From Flavobacteriales bacterium (GTDB taxonomy: Bacteria; Bacteroidota; Bacteroidia; Flavobacteriales_D; Sanyastnellaceae), in assembly GCA_027491215.1 (NCBI GenBank), contig JAIXWP010000093.1:1-50046 (forward strand): 50,046 nucleotides of DNA, read 5' to 3'. This document shows, one piece after another, positions 42,234 to 50,046 of this stretch. The position numbers were made by a program, and so were the translations under genes. Every line of letters begins with the position of its first letter. Position 1 is the stretch's first letter. The notes beneath the pieces were generated by a model. That model was given only the letters and a program-made list of their open reading frames with translations, was not told the DNA's origin and ran no database searches.

Positions 42234-42755
42234 TCACGGTTTTTTGTAGAACTGTTCAATTTCTAATTTCAAGGCTTCTGGGGATGGCAAGCCTGCTATT
42301 ACTTTTGGAAGGGTATCTAACTTCGCTAAAATAACTCCATAATGTTCCTCACGAGTGTCTGTATTGACCACATAAACTTGACTCTTGGTCACGGATAGCT
42401 TCACATGCTTCTCTTGTGATTTAAAACATTTATATCCTTGTGCTTTCAAGTTATTGATCTCGCTATTTGCAAAAGCTCTGAAAGCTTCCAATTCCTTTTG
42501 AAGCTTTGCATCTTTATCTAGTCCTTTTTCTTGCAAATCAATCGGCGATCTTTCAAAAAAAACGACAATCTCTCCTGTAGAATTAAACACCTCGTTGTCA
42601 CCCAATCCTGTAGGGGGTAAAACAACTCTTGAAGAGTCTACTTGACTTTGGTTTTTGTCAGTTGTGCTCTCGCCGCACGAAACCAATGCGATGGTGGCAG
42701 CAAAGAATACTGCAAACATTAAAACTATTTTTTTCACTGTGTTTGTATTCATCAA
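42234..42755 (-). CDS. Putative lipoprotein (first of three tandem, 3'-most)
   Basis: A 173-residue protein with a lipoprotein signal (IALVSC, Cys27). The mature part has a strand (GEIVVFFERS), a long charged helix (LQKELEAFRAFANSEINNL), a second strand region with Tyr-Lys-Cys, and a hydrophobic segment (HYGVILAKLDTLPKVIAGLP). I do not recognise the family. The order of secondary structure resembles its two neighbours. It lies three bases after the preceding lipoprotein gene, so the three are almost certainly one transcript. Confidence 0.72.
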   Translation of the reverse strand: MMNTNTVKKIVLMFAVFFAATIALVSCGESTTDKNQSQVDSSRVVLPPTGLGDNEVFNSTGEIVVFFERSPIDLQEKGLDKDAKLQKELEAFRAFANSEINNLKAQGYKCFKSQEKHVKLSVTKSQVYVVNTDTREEHYGVILAKLDTLPKVIAGLPSPEALKLEIEQFYKKP

Positions 42756-42758
42756 TTA

Positions 42759-43265
42759 TTATTTCTTTGGAGCTTCTTCTTTTTCTTTGGTTAAGCTATT
42801 GATATAATTTGGCGATGGATTAATAGGCAAAGCCAGCGAATCCATGATACTCACCAACGTCTCTTCGGAATCCCAACTTTTAGCATAATGTGGCTTTCCT
42901 CGCCCATCAAAAATGGCCATTTCATAGCCATCCATTTTCATGTTTGTAAAAACAGGCGCAAATTCACCAGTGGAGTCTTGGAAGGTGACTAATTGAGTAC
43001 GTCCAAAATAAACATCTAATTTTTCAGAAGCAAATTTTGCTCTATACCATCTTGCTTTTTCCTCCGCTTCTCTGTAAGTAGCAGCGTCCTCGGGTGTTCC
43101 TTGTGCCACAACGGACCATGGCACTAATACCAAGGTTGGTCTTTGAATAAAAAGCGAATCTCCTGAAATTCTTGTCGTGTATTCAATTTGTTTCTTCTTG
43201 CAAGATGGCAACGAAACTGCCGTAGCGAGAAGAACAAAAACTATCATATAAATTTTCTTGCTCAT
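42759..43265 (-). CDS. Putative lipoprotein (middle of three tandem)
   Basis: A 168-residue protein with a lipoprotein signal (SLPSC, Cys22) followed by KKKQ. The body has RPTLVLVPWSVV, a charged helix (TYREAEEKARWYRAKFASEKL), and GYEMAIFDGRGKPHYAKSW with a final helix. The last part recalls the C-terminal half of a thioredoxin fold, but there is no Cys-x-x-Cys, so I only suggest a thioredoxin-like shape. It is one base from the upstream lipoprotein gene and three from the downstream one. Confidence 0.72.
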   Translation of the reverse strand: MSKKIYMIVFVLLATAVSLPSCKKKQIEYTTRISGDSLFIQRPTLVLVPWSVVAQGTPEDAATYREAEEKARWYRAKFASEKLDVYFGRTQLVTFQDSTGEFAPVFTNMKMDGYEMAIFDGRGKPHYAKSWDSEETLVSIMDSLALPINPSPNYINSLTKEKEEAPKK

Positions 43266-43266
43266 A

Positions 43267-43875
43267 TTATTTTTTCTGATCTGTTACAGCGTCTCCACGC
43301 TGTAAAATTTGATTCTTTGGAAGCTCTGGTTCTTTCACATTTGGGTCAGAAACTGGATTTCCCATTGCCCTTTCTTGTTCTCTCTTCTCCTCTTCTCTTC
43401 CAGCTGGCGTAGATTCATCAATTGACTTAGTGAAAGTAGCACCTTCTTGGAGCGCTTGCTTAATTGAATTAAAATCCTGCATATCTGAAATGGGTAAAAC
43501 CGCACCACTCGAATGGACCACTAAACATTTATATGGCGCCTGATTGATGAAGGTCTTGGAGAAATCTATTCCCTCCTGATTTTTAACCTTTACCACACTT
43601 GTTTCAACCAATTTGAAAGCCACTCCGGGGTCTTTAATATATGACTGCACTTGATCGAGCATCACTTGCAATTCCTTCTTAACAGTTTCTAAATCGTTTG
43701 TCTTTTTAGACTCTTTTATATAAGCATAATTCACGATTACTGCACTTCCGTAGAAAATGGTGGTATCGCCTACAACTTCAGCTTTGACTGTTGAGACAAC
43801 ATTATTCTCTGCTTTTTTGCTTTCACAAGAGCATAAAGCAATGAACAGTACTAAAACAAAAAATAATTGACGCAT
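43267..43875 (-). CDS. Putative lipoprotein (upstream-most of three tandem)
   Basis: A 202-residue protein. The ATG at 43875 gives MRQLFFVLVLFIALCSC, a lipoprotein signal with acylated Cys17. A longer in-frame start at 43938 would run into the alkB coding region and bury the signal. The mature part repeats the pattern of its neighbours: strand (SAVIVNYAYI), long helix (LETVKKELQVMLDQVQSYI), strand, then YKCLVVHSSGAVLPI and a helix. A charged tail rich in Glu, Arg and Pro follows. The function is unknown. It begins 40 bp after alkB ends and is one base from the next gene. Confidence 0.72.
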   Translation of the reverse strand: MRQLFFVLVLFIALCSCESKKAENNVVSTVKAEVVGDTTIFYGSAVIVNYAYIKESKKTNDLETVKKELQVMLDQVQSYIKDPGVAFKLVETSVVKVKNQEGIDFSKTFINQAPYKCLVVHSSGAVLPISDMQDFNSIKQALQEGATFTKSIDESTPAGREEEKREQERAMGNPVSDPNVKEPELPKNQILQRGDAVTDQKK

Positions 43876-43915
43876 AAGTTTGATTAAGGAAGGCAAATAT
43901 AACAGAATGCTCTTA

Positions 43916-44944
43916 TTAAGCGGTGGCTTTTCTAGCAAGTTTATTCATGACCCTAAACCAGAGGGGAGGCACCGTTGCGAGCAGCATCATGGCCGGATAG
44001 CCCGCAGGAAGGTCGGAGGCATCTTTAGTTGTATCCAACAATTGATAATGCTTATTTGGAGTCGTATGATGATCGCTGTGTCTGGTCAACTCAAAAAGCA
44101 CCAAACGTCCCATGATATAGTCGCTATTCCATGAATGAACTGGTGTCACATCTTCGTATCGAAACTCATTCACTTTCTTGCGGATTAAGCCATAATGCTC
44201 CACATAGTTTACGGTTTCTAAAAGTAAAATACCCAATACAGCAGCGCCTAAAAACAAGATCATAGCTTGCAATCCGAAGACAAGAAAAATCACTAAAAGA
44301 AAAGCTATTTGAACCAATTGATATTGGAACATTTCATTTTGAAGACTCCATACTTTCAGTTTTTTTCTTGACCTTTCTTTTTCTACGATTCGCCAAGCAC
44401 TTCGCCATGATCCGTAGATTGTTCGCAGCCAGAAAAAATAAAGTGACTCTCCGTATCGCGCGGTGGCAGCATCCTCAGGGGTGCCCACATTGCGATGATG
44501 TCCGCGATTATGCTCTATAAAAAAATGTAAATACAAAGAAGACGTGAGTAAGCACTTTGAAACAAACTGTCCTGATTTACTCACACGATGCCCCAACTCA
44601 TGCGCTACGTTGATTCCATACACACCGCACATCAATCCCATTGCTACCGTGCGGCCCGTCAGTGTTAAAGCGCTAACCTCATTATTTTTTACAATAAATA
44701 AAAACCATATGAGTAAACCGAAGTGTATGAAAACGGTAGAATATATAATCACATCATACAGTACACTTTTCTGAGCTTGCACTACTTCTTCTTCATTGAG
44801 ATTGGTATTGTCTTTTCCCAATAAAAATTCTACGAGCGGAAGAACGCCAAATGAGACGACAAGTGGTAAGAATGTCAGCCATTCATTTGAAAGAAAAGAA
44901 ACAACAACAGTTGCAGGAATGAGGTAGGAAAGAAAGTATTTCAT
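43916..44944 (-). CDS. alkB: Alkane 1-monooxygenase
   Basis: A 342-residue integral membrane di-iron enzyme. The histidine clusters are clear: HELGHR (115-120), EHNRGHHRNVGTPEDAATAR (144-163), NYVEHYGL and RHSDHH in the last third. Together with about six membrane segments these match AlkB. It hydroxylates the terminal carbon of medium-chain alkanes or similar hydrophobic molecules, with electrons from rubredoxin, for which no gene is seen here. The TPEDAA-x-AR version, with Ala for the usual Pro, is a minor variation. It is followed by three lipoprotein genes in the same direction. Confidence 0.94.
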   Translation of the reverse strand: MKYFLSYLIPATVVVSFLSNEWLTFLPLVVSFGVLPLVEFLLGKDNTNLNEEEVVQAQKSVLYDVIIYSTVFIHFGLLIWFLFIVKNNEVSALTLTGRTVAMGLMCGVYGINVAHELGHRVSKSGQFVSKCLLTSSLYLHFFIEHNRGHHRNVGTPEDAATARYGESLYFFWLRTIYGSWRSAWRIVEKERSRKKLKVWSLQNEMFQYQLVQIAFLLVIFLVFGLQAMILFLGAAVLGILLLETVNYVEHYGLIRKKVNEFRYEDVTPVHSWNSDYIMGRLVLFELTRHSDHHTTPNKHYQLLDTTKDASDLPAGYPAMMLLATVPPLWFRVMNKLARKATA

Positions 44945-44966
44945 TCATTGTATAGTTGACGCTACA

Positions 44967-44974
44967 CAAATCTA
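44967..44974 (-). promoter_or_regulatory. Possible alkB -7 element
   Basis: Read on the minus strand, TAGATTTG matches the Bacteroidota -7 consensus TAnnTTTG 22 bp before the alkB ATG. The nearest TTTG upstream is 14 bp away instead of about 19, so the promoter is weakly supported. Confidence 0.3.
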
Positions 44975-45005
44975 GTGAAACAAACTCACAAATAGAAGTC
45001 GAACC

Positions 45006-46052
45006 TTAAGAATTTAAACGGTAGCCAAAAGTGAAGTGATTACTTGGGCCTGCGATGTTATAGATAGCGCGACCATATGACAACTCTATTTTTTTCACTT
45101 TGAAAAAAACTCCGAATGAAAAGCCTGACATTCCAGGCTTATTTTCAATTGCCAGCTCTTGTCTTCTGCGGTAATTGTATGCTACTTGAAATTGGAATTT
45201 TTCTGACAGTAGAAACTCCACGCCTAGGATAGCGTGACGCATTGCCTTATCTCCGAATTCAAAATTGCGAGTACTTACTTCTTCTCCTGTTAAAGGATCT
45301 GTAGTGGCACTGCCGCTTTCGCCTTCATAGGTTAGATCCCATTGTTGAAGATTTTCTAAAGTCAGAGAGAATCGAAATGGTGCGTGCTGTGGTTTCTTGG
45401 AAATACCTACTTGAATTTCAAATGGGAGTTTTTCTCTATTATTTGCGGTGAATGTTTTTACCTGTGTCCCAAGGTTTTTAATCACTCCGCTAATTGTCCA
45501 ATTCTTTGCAGGATTATGATATGTCGCACCCGCATCGATTGCAAATGCAAGGGAATTGTACTCCGCAATATTTGCATACAGTGTTTTGAAACTTGCTCCT
45601 AAGCTCCACAAGCTATCATACTGATAACCCGCACCAATATTGAGCATGTAATCTCCCGCTGAAAATGTTCCGATAGCATTTCCAAGTGCATCGTACTCAT
45701 TCATTTTTCCATGAGAAATGAATTGAACATTTGCCGCGAGTGTTAAGTCCTTTTTAAGTTGATGCGCGTAAGCTGCATGACCAAAATTGGTCTTTGCGAA
45801 ATAATCCACATAGCTAAGCGCCATCATTCCATGCATTGAACTATCTATCAATGACGGATTTGAATTAGCTAAATTCACGTCACCATCCTTGGAAGAAATA
45901 AAATTCCCTCCCATTGCTGCCACGCGAGCAGCAGGTTGAATGTTTAACCCATTGAAAACAGTTTGTCCGCCGATTTGAGCAGACGCAGCATTGTCCAATA
46001 ATCCCAGAACGATTAGGAAAAAAACACGATTAATAAAATTGCTGCTATTCAA
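45006..46052 (-). CDS. porQ: PorQ-like type IX secretion system outer membrane protein
   Basis: A 348-residue outer-membrane beta-barrel-like protein with signal peptide (to about ASAQ, residue 25). The start of the mature protein, IGGQTVFNGLNIQPAARVAAMGGN, and the following DVNLANSNPSLIDSSMH are the recognisable PorQ segment. The remainder alternates strands ending in aromatic residues, and the final residues (NHFTFGYRLNS) form a closing strand. In the T9SS, PorQ works with PorU, PorV and PorZ at the outer membrane attachment complex. It fits the several T9SS cargo proteins in this window. It lies 56 bp after the TPR lipoprotein gene and 61 bp before alkB. Confidence 0.88.
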   Translation of the reverse strand: MNSSNFINRVFFLIVLGLLDNAASAQIGGQTVFNGLNIQPAARVAAMGGNFISSKDGDVNLANSNPSLIDSSMHGMMALSYVDYFAKTNFGHAAYAHQLKKDLTLAANVQFISHGKMNEYDALGNAIGTFSAGDYMLNIGAGYQYDSLWSLGASFKTLYANIAEYNSLAFAIDAGATYHNPAKNWTISGVIKNLGTQVKTFTANNREKLPFEIQVGISKKPQHAPFRFSLTLENLQQWDLTYEGESGSATTDPLTGEEVSTRNFEFGDKAMRHAILGVEFLLSEKFQFQVAYNYRRRQELAIENKPGMSGFSFGVFFKVKKIELSYGRAIYNIAGPSNHFTFGYRLNS

Positions 46053-46108
46053 AATTCAAAGGGTTTAAGGAAAAAATAAGGCGCCCGAACAACGTGGCTT
46101 TGTTGTAT

Positions 46109-46660
46109 TTATTGTGGAGCCTTATTTTGCTCCTCAAGAAACTTGATGAGATCATCTCCTTGTAGATCAATTAATGCTAATGCACTTTTAGCCTGCTCAG
46201 CCCAAAATGATTCAGGATATACCTCGATTGTTCTATTGTACATCTTCTTCGCATTAGGAATATCCTTCAAACCATTTTCGTAAATGAATCCGATTAAATA
46301 AAGTGCATCGGGTCTTTTCGGAGCTGTTTGAAAAGAATCATAATAAGCCTCAAGCATTTTAATAGCTTGATGATGCTTGCCCACTGCTGTGGCGATATTG
46401 GCACCTTTGAAAAGATATTCTGCAGAAGTTGTATCCGAACTATTCATATTATAATAGTCCTGATAAGACTTCACCAATTTGTTCGCAAGCGTTTTATCTA
46501 GTAGGCCTTGGTTGCCATTCATTACCTTTTCCAAAGAATCGATAGTCGCCTTCATTGTTGCTCTTTTTTGCTCCGCAGCAAAGGCAATAGGGTCTTTTTC
46601 ACTTGATTCTCCGCAAGCAAACAAAGCAATTGAAATAACTAAAAAAAGAATCTTATTCAT
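46109..46660 (-). CDS. Tetratricopeptide-repeat lipoprotein
   Basis: A 183-residue protein with a short lipoprotein signal (MNKILFLVISIALFAC, Cys16). A charged N-terminal helix is followed by about three TPR-like helix pairs, for example AEYLFKGANIATAVGKHHQAIKMLEAYYDSF, then PDALYLIGFIYENGLKDIPNAKKMYNRTIEVYP with the conserved Tyr and Pro of TPRs. Such proteins act as scaffolds, sometimes in envelope processes such as the Tol-Pal system (YbgF-like), but this is only a resemblance. It starts six bases after the def stop, so it shares a transcript with peptide deformylase. Confidence 0.8.
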   Translation of the reverse strand: MNKILFLVISIALFACGESSEKDPIAFAAEQKRATMKATIDSLEKVMNGNQGLLDKTLANKLVKSYQDYYNMNSSDTTSAEYLFKGANIATAVGKHHQAIKMLEAYYDSFQTAPKRPDALYLIGFIYENGLKDIPNAKKMYNRTIEVYPESFWAEQAKSALALIDLQGDDLIKFLEEQNKAPQ

Positions 46661-46666
46661 AATCGA

Positions 46667-47230
46667 TCACTTAGGGAATTTCATACGGTATGTAACATCT
46701 ACATCACCCACAGAAATGTCGTTGAGCTTTCCTTTAAGCAATGTTTTTTTAAATGCATTCAAGTGCTCAGTAAATAGCACCCCTTCGATGTGATCATATT
46801 CGTGCTGGATGACACGCGCACAAAAACCATCTAATTCCTCTTCATAAAGATCCCAGTTCTCATCGTAATATTCGATTCGCACGATAGGTTTTCTGAATAC
46901 TTCTTCTCGGATATTTGGGATTGATAAACAGCCCTCTTCAAAACCCCACTCTTCACCTTCTTCTTCAAAGATGATAGGATTTATAAATACTCTTTTGAAA
47001 TCAGCGCAATCGGCATCGCCATCCTCGCCTTCCGCAAATGGAGTAGCGTCAACTACGAAAAGTCTGATGGACTTCCCTATTTGAGGCGCTGCGAGCCCAA
47101 CGCCGTGGGCGTTGTACATCGTCTCAAACATGTCATTGATGAGCTCTTTTAGACCAGGGTAATCGGGAGTGATTTCCTCCGCCTTTTTCTTCAAAACTGG
47201 GTCGCCGTATGCTACAATAGGATAAATCAT
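46667..47230 (-). CDS. def: Peptide deformylase
   Basis: A 187-residue metalloenzyme that removes the N-formyl group from new proteins. All three motifs are present: GVGLAAPQIG (43-52), EGCLSIP (99-105, Cys101 as metal ligand) and QHEYDHIEG (142-150, His143 and His147 as ligands, Glu144 catalytic). A small acidic insertion (AEGEDGDADCAD, 66-77) follows the second strand, as in many Bacteroidota. The start at 47230 (MIYPIVAYGDPVL) gives the family N-terminus. An upstream in-frame ATG adds ten non-conserved residues. Confidence 0.96.
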   Translation of the reverse strand: MIYPIVAYGDPVLKKKAEEITPDYPGLKELINDMFETMYNAHGVGLAAPQIGKSIRLFVVDATPFAEGEDGDADCADFKRVFINPIIFEEEGEEWGFEEGCLSIPNIREEVFRKPIVRIEYYDENWDLYEEELDGFCARVIQHEYDHIEGVLFTEHLNAFKKTLLKGKLNDISVGDVDVTYRMKFPK

Positions 47231-47265
47231 ACGGCAAATATATGGTTTTATTAAGTGCACATACC

Positions 47266-50046
47266 CTACCTGATGATTGGCAATTTAATCGTCCAATCAT
47301 GGCCAAAACCTTCGTCAATCCTTAGAATAAAAACTCCATCGACTTTCGGAAGTGAAATAATTGATGCATTATTGACTTCATTAATCAGTTTTCCATCGAG
47401 GCTATAAATCGTCATTTTGAGAGCTTGGTCATTCAAAATTCTAAATTCATTTTCTTCCATTCTCCACTGGAAAGGCAGATTAGAAAGCTCACCCACTGAC
47501 GTTGGCATATTGAATTCGAGCTCTACTTGGCATCCGTTTGCATCTTGTAATATCCAAACATAATTTCCTGCAACGACATTGAATGATTGTGTTTGATCGA
47601 AGCCTTCTCCTTCTCCGATGATTTGATATGGAGGCACACCTCCGCTTGCTGTTACTAACACATTCGGGGCGTTATTCGGATCTATTTGTAATTCGCCAGA
47701 TAACTCAGCAGGCTCACCTATCGAGATATTAATTGTAGTTGAACAACTATTCCAGTCACTCGCATTAATGAGATAGTTTCCGCTTGAAAGATTAGGCCAG
47801 AAACCATCATTTGCAGAAATAGGCGGACCTGGATTATCGATGTTTGTAAGGTTGAAGAAAAACGGATCGTAACCATAAATTACTTGATCCAAATAAATGA
47901 CTCCTGAATTTGAACTAGCACAAATTAAATCTTGAGCGCCAAAAACAAATTCAATTTCAGGGACATTCTCAACTTCCACCGTGAGATTGACTTCACAGCC
48001 ATTTGCGTCGAAAAATCGCACATCATAGGTTTGAGGGGGTAAATATCCATAGCCTAAAAACGTGATCAAATTATCTACATTATTCCCTGCCGGATCGGTG
48101 ATATCCCAATCGTAAGGCGCAGTGCCTCCAGAGAAGTTTTCAATTACGATGTTTCCTGTTGAATCGTCACGACAGATTACGGGCTGCCCATAAATATCTA
48201 CCACTATCGGCTCCGGGCTATTCAGTGTAAATCCACTGTGATAAATACACCCGGAAGTATGATTCATCACGAATGAAATAGTGCCTTCACTGAGTTCATC
48301 GTAAATCCATGAAGTCTCTCCAAACGTTCCGCCTTCAACACACCAATCGGCAGTGTTCGAATTTATTTCTACTACACCATCTGCGGCTGCATCGCATGAA
48401 GGATCTAAAAAGCTAAATGACAATTCAGGAAAGGGGATTACTTCTACTTCGAAAACATGGGAAGCATAAGGAACCCCGAATTCATTGAATGCAGTGAGCT
48501 GATAGCTTCCTGAAGCAGTGATTTCAATTGTACCATTTGTGCTGCCGTTTGACCACAGATAAGAGGAAAATTCATTAGATCTAATCACCATAGACTCACC
48601 CTCACAAAACTCAATATTTGTTGCTGTAAAGACATTTCCATCAACATCAAAAAGAGTGAGCTCATCATTAGCACCTTCTATAAGTTGAAGTATGGAGCCT
48701 GCTGCAATATTTTCATAATAATCAACCTGACCACTCAACCAATGAAGCTCGAGAGAATCAATCTGATTATCTGTGCCCAGCCCAAGAATAAGCCATTGTG
48801 AATCTTGATTAAGGTAGCCATCCCCTGCGCGTGTGTATCGGATATTCATATTTCCATTTACCCAATACTTTATCAAAGTACCAATCCCGTCGCGATTTGA
48901 AGCAGTCCCTTCGAGGTCAATTTTTACCCAATTATTAATGTTAGAGCCTAGATTTTTATAAAACTCGCTTTTGAATCCCGAGTGAGCATTCGTGATGATG
49001 TCATAAAAACCATCGTTATTAAAATCTCCTTTTGCTGCGCTATAAGACCATTGAGTAAAGTTCTCTCCTATGATATTTTGATTCGAAAAACCACCAAGGG
49101 TATTGATGAAAAATGGAGGTAAATCGCCCGCCTGCGCTTGATTATTTACAAATAAATCCTCCCACGAATCATTGTTTATGTCGATCCAAAGAGCACCCCA
49201 TGAAAAGCGGAACATCTCCATATTGAGCGTGGAAGCGACATTGCTATACGAGCCATTTCCATTTCTTCTCCAAAAATCATTTCCTAGATCCGCAGTATTA
49301 GTGACATAAAAATCGAAGTCACCATCATGGTCATAATCAGCAAACGATGACGACATTGAGTTAGAATAAATACCAAGTCCCTTCGCCAATGCTTGATTAG
49401 AAAAATAATCCGTCTCGTTGATGTAATAGGCATCGATGGGTGGACGATCATTTGCCACATGAAGATCTTGATCACCATCGAAATCAAAGTCCATAAAAGT
49501 CCCTTGAAAGCTATAATCACTATCGACACCCACACCCATCACATCAGATACGTCTGTGAACGATACTCCTCCATTATTTTTGAAGAGCATATTCTCTTTA
49601 GACAATCCAGCTTCATAGGTGGCAATAAATATATCAAGCCAGCCATCACCATTATAATCACCCCAAGAAGCCCCAAAGAACTCTTGGTTGGCTGCATTTT
49701 GTAATCCAACATCGTTTGTAACATCAATAAAATTCCAGTCTCCATCATTGCGAAACAACTTACACGAATCATTGAGCACAGTTAAAAATAGATCTGGGTC
49801 ACCATCATTATCATAATCTCCCCAAAGGGCCATTTTACCTTCTCCAAGACATGGCACAATACGTCTGTCATGAAAGTCTATACCGTCGCTTACAAAACAT
49901 AAAACAGAATCACCGACCATTGGAATCGTGATATCATCGAGTCCATCTTGGTTTACATCATAAAAGCTGACTCCACTACCATAATAACGCGCGGGTAAAA
50001 AGAGTTGTCTATTGAGCAAAGCAGAATTGCGCTGCATGGATTGTGC
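47266..50046 (-). CDS. FG-GAP/UnbV-type secreted protein, 5'-truncated by window edge
   Basis: At least 926 residues of an exported protein. The frame stays open to the right edge, where the codons read A-Q-S just before a Met. That looks like a signal-peptide cleavage site, so only the start and signal are missing. Seven or so FG-GAP calcium loops follow (DVNQDGLDDITI, DYDNDGDPDLFL, DYNGDGWLDIFI, DFDFDGDQDLHV and others). An ASPIC/UnbV domain (about residues 400-490) includes GIGTLIKYWV, DSLELHWLSGQVD and AAGSILQLIEG. Then come beta-rich Ig-like repeats and a final strand-turn-strand resembling a weak T9SS domain (MTIYSLDGKLINEV) without the usual PNP. Its function is unknown, with a surface location inferred. 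Confidence 0.87.
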   Translation of the reverse strand, partial: AQSMQRNSALLNRQLFLPARYYGSGVSFYDVNQDGLDDITIPMVGDSVLCFVSDGIDFHDRRIVPCLGEGKMALWGDYDNDGDPDLFLTVLNDSCKLFRNDGDWNFIDVTNDVGLQNAANQEFFGASWGDYNGDGWLDIFIATYEAGLSKENMLFKNNGGVSFTDVSDVMGVGVDSDYSFQGTFMDFDFDGDQDLHVANDRPPIDAYYINETDYFSNQALAKGLGIYSNSMSSSFADYDHDGDFDFYVTNTADLGNDFWRRNGNGSYSNVASTLNMEMFRFSWGALWIDINNDSWEDLFVNNQAQAGDLPPFFINTLGGFSNQNIIGENFTQWSYSAAKGDFNNDGFYDIITNAHSGFKSEFYKNLGSNINNWVKIDLEGTASNRDGIGTLIKYWVNGNMNIRYTRAGDGYLNQDSQWLILGLGTDNQIDSLELHWLSGQVDYYENIAAGSILQLIEGANDELTLFDVDGNVFTATNIEFCEGESMVIRSNEFSSYLWSNGSTNGTIEITASGSYQLTAFNEFGVPYASHVFEVEVIPFPELSFSFLDPSCDAAADGVVEINSNTADWCVEGGTFGETSWIYDELSEGTISFVMNHTSGCIYHSGFTLNSPEPIVVDIYGQPVICRDDSTGNIVIENFSGGTAPYDWDITDPAGNNVDNLITFLGYGYLPPQTYDVRFFDANGCEVNLTVEVENVPEIEFVFGAQDLICASSNSGVIYLDQVIYGYDPFFFNLTNIDNPGPPISANDGFWPNLSSGNYLINASDWNSCSTTINISIGEPAELSGELQIDPNNAPNVLVTASGGVPPYQIIGEGEGFDQTQSFNVVAGNYVWILQDANGCQVELEFNMPTSVGELSNLPFQWRMEENEFRILNDQALKMTIYSLDGKLINEVNNASIISLPKVDGVFILRIDEGFGHDWTIKLPIIR

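Noticed and set aside
1-50046. tRNA or rRNA genes
   Set aside because: No cloverleaf-like sequence with the conserved GGTTCGANTCC-type arm, and no rRNA core sequence, was seen in the intergenic regions.

Overview
The window looks like chromosomal DNA of a Bacteroidota bacterium, probably a marine or freshwater member of the Flavobacteriia (a Cryomorphaceae- or Crocinitomicaceae-like lineage is my guess). The signs are four proteins with Bacteroidota-style C-terminal sorting or FG-GAP architecture for type IX secretion (T9SS), a PorQ-like T9SS gene, an S46 dipeptidyl-peptidase, many short lipoproteins, a YidC with a large periplasmic domain, and a Bacteroidota promoter pattern (TTG-N19-TAnnTTTG) upstream of mdh. 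GC content is moderate to low. I see no rRNA, tRNA, phage, CRISPR array or intact transposase. Both ends cut through genes: an M1-family peptidase on the left and an FG-GAP/UnbV-type secreted protein on the right.

Layout. 1-3020 (+): a tight run of M1 peptidase, bioY, a PaaG-like isomerase, a YfiT-type thiol transferase and a DUF551 protein. 3013-7660: an FG-GAP secreted protein (-), a fasciclin lipoprotein and a membrane-anchored conserved protein (+), then hutI (-). 7738-13664 (+): aroC, a large AsmA-like protein and an unknown secreted protein. 13720-15952 (-): ATP-dependent pckA and a lipoprotein. 16033-17727 (+): bifunctional ftcD, which with hutI gives two steps of histidine breakdown on one chromosome segment but not in one operon. 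17724-25162: a secreted subtilase, a MORN-repeat protein, mdh (+), an alpha/beta hydrolase and an S46 peptidase. 25192-29461: a DUF6438 lipoprotein and yidC (-), then a FecCD/FecE-type importer pair (+). 29540-31734 (+): a DUF4139 protein overlapping ribA. 31897-40321 (-): an SLC45-like MFS transporter and a 2262-residue GEVED/Fn3 surface protein. 40639-41019 (+): a small S23/Avd-like four-helix-bundle gene. 41104-50046 (-): fbaA, three tandem lipoproteins, alkB, porQ, a TPR lipoprotein, def and the partial FG-GAP/UnbV protein.

Metabolically the window holds central-carbon enzymes (fbaA, pckA, mdh), aromatic amino acid and riboflavin biosynthesis (aroC, ribA), histidine catabolism, biotin uptake and alkane hydroxylation. 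Around these sit secreted peptidases and adhesins typical of a polymer-degrading, surface-associated Bacteroidota.

The most unusual signal is in the non-coding DNA. Several intergenic regions are built of strict 7-bp tandem repeats. One set (TGAGAAT/CGAGAAT) forms inverted arrays on both sides of the lone four-helix-bundle gene, with a perfect 20-bp inverted repeat. A second set (AATGACA/AATTACA/AGTGACA) forms a perfect 22-bp inverted repeat that fills the ribA-MFS gap and encloses two more hairpins. A third, degenerate heptad array lies upstream of fbaA. A second notable point is that the alpha/beta hydrolase and the MORN protein, which lie on either side of mdh, share a homologous N-terminal leader, suggesting a partial duplication and gene fusion.
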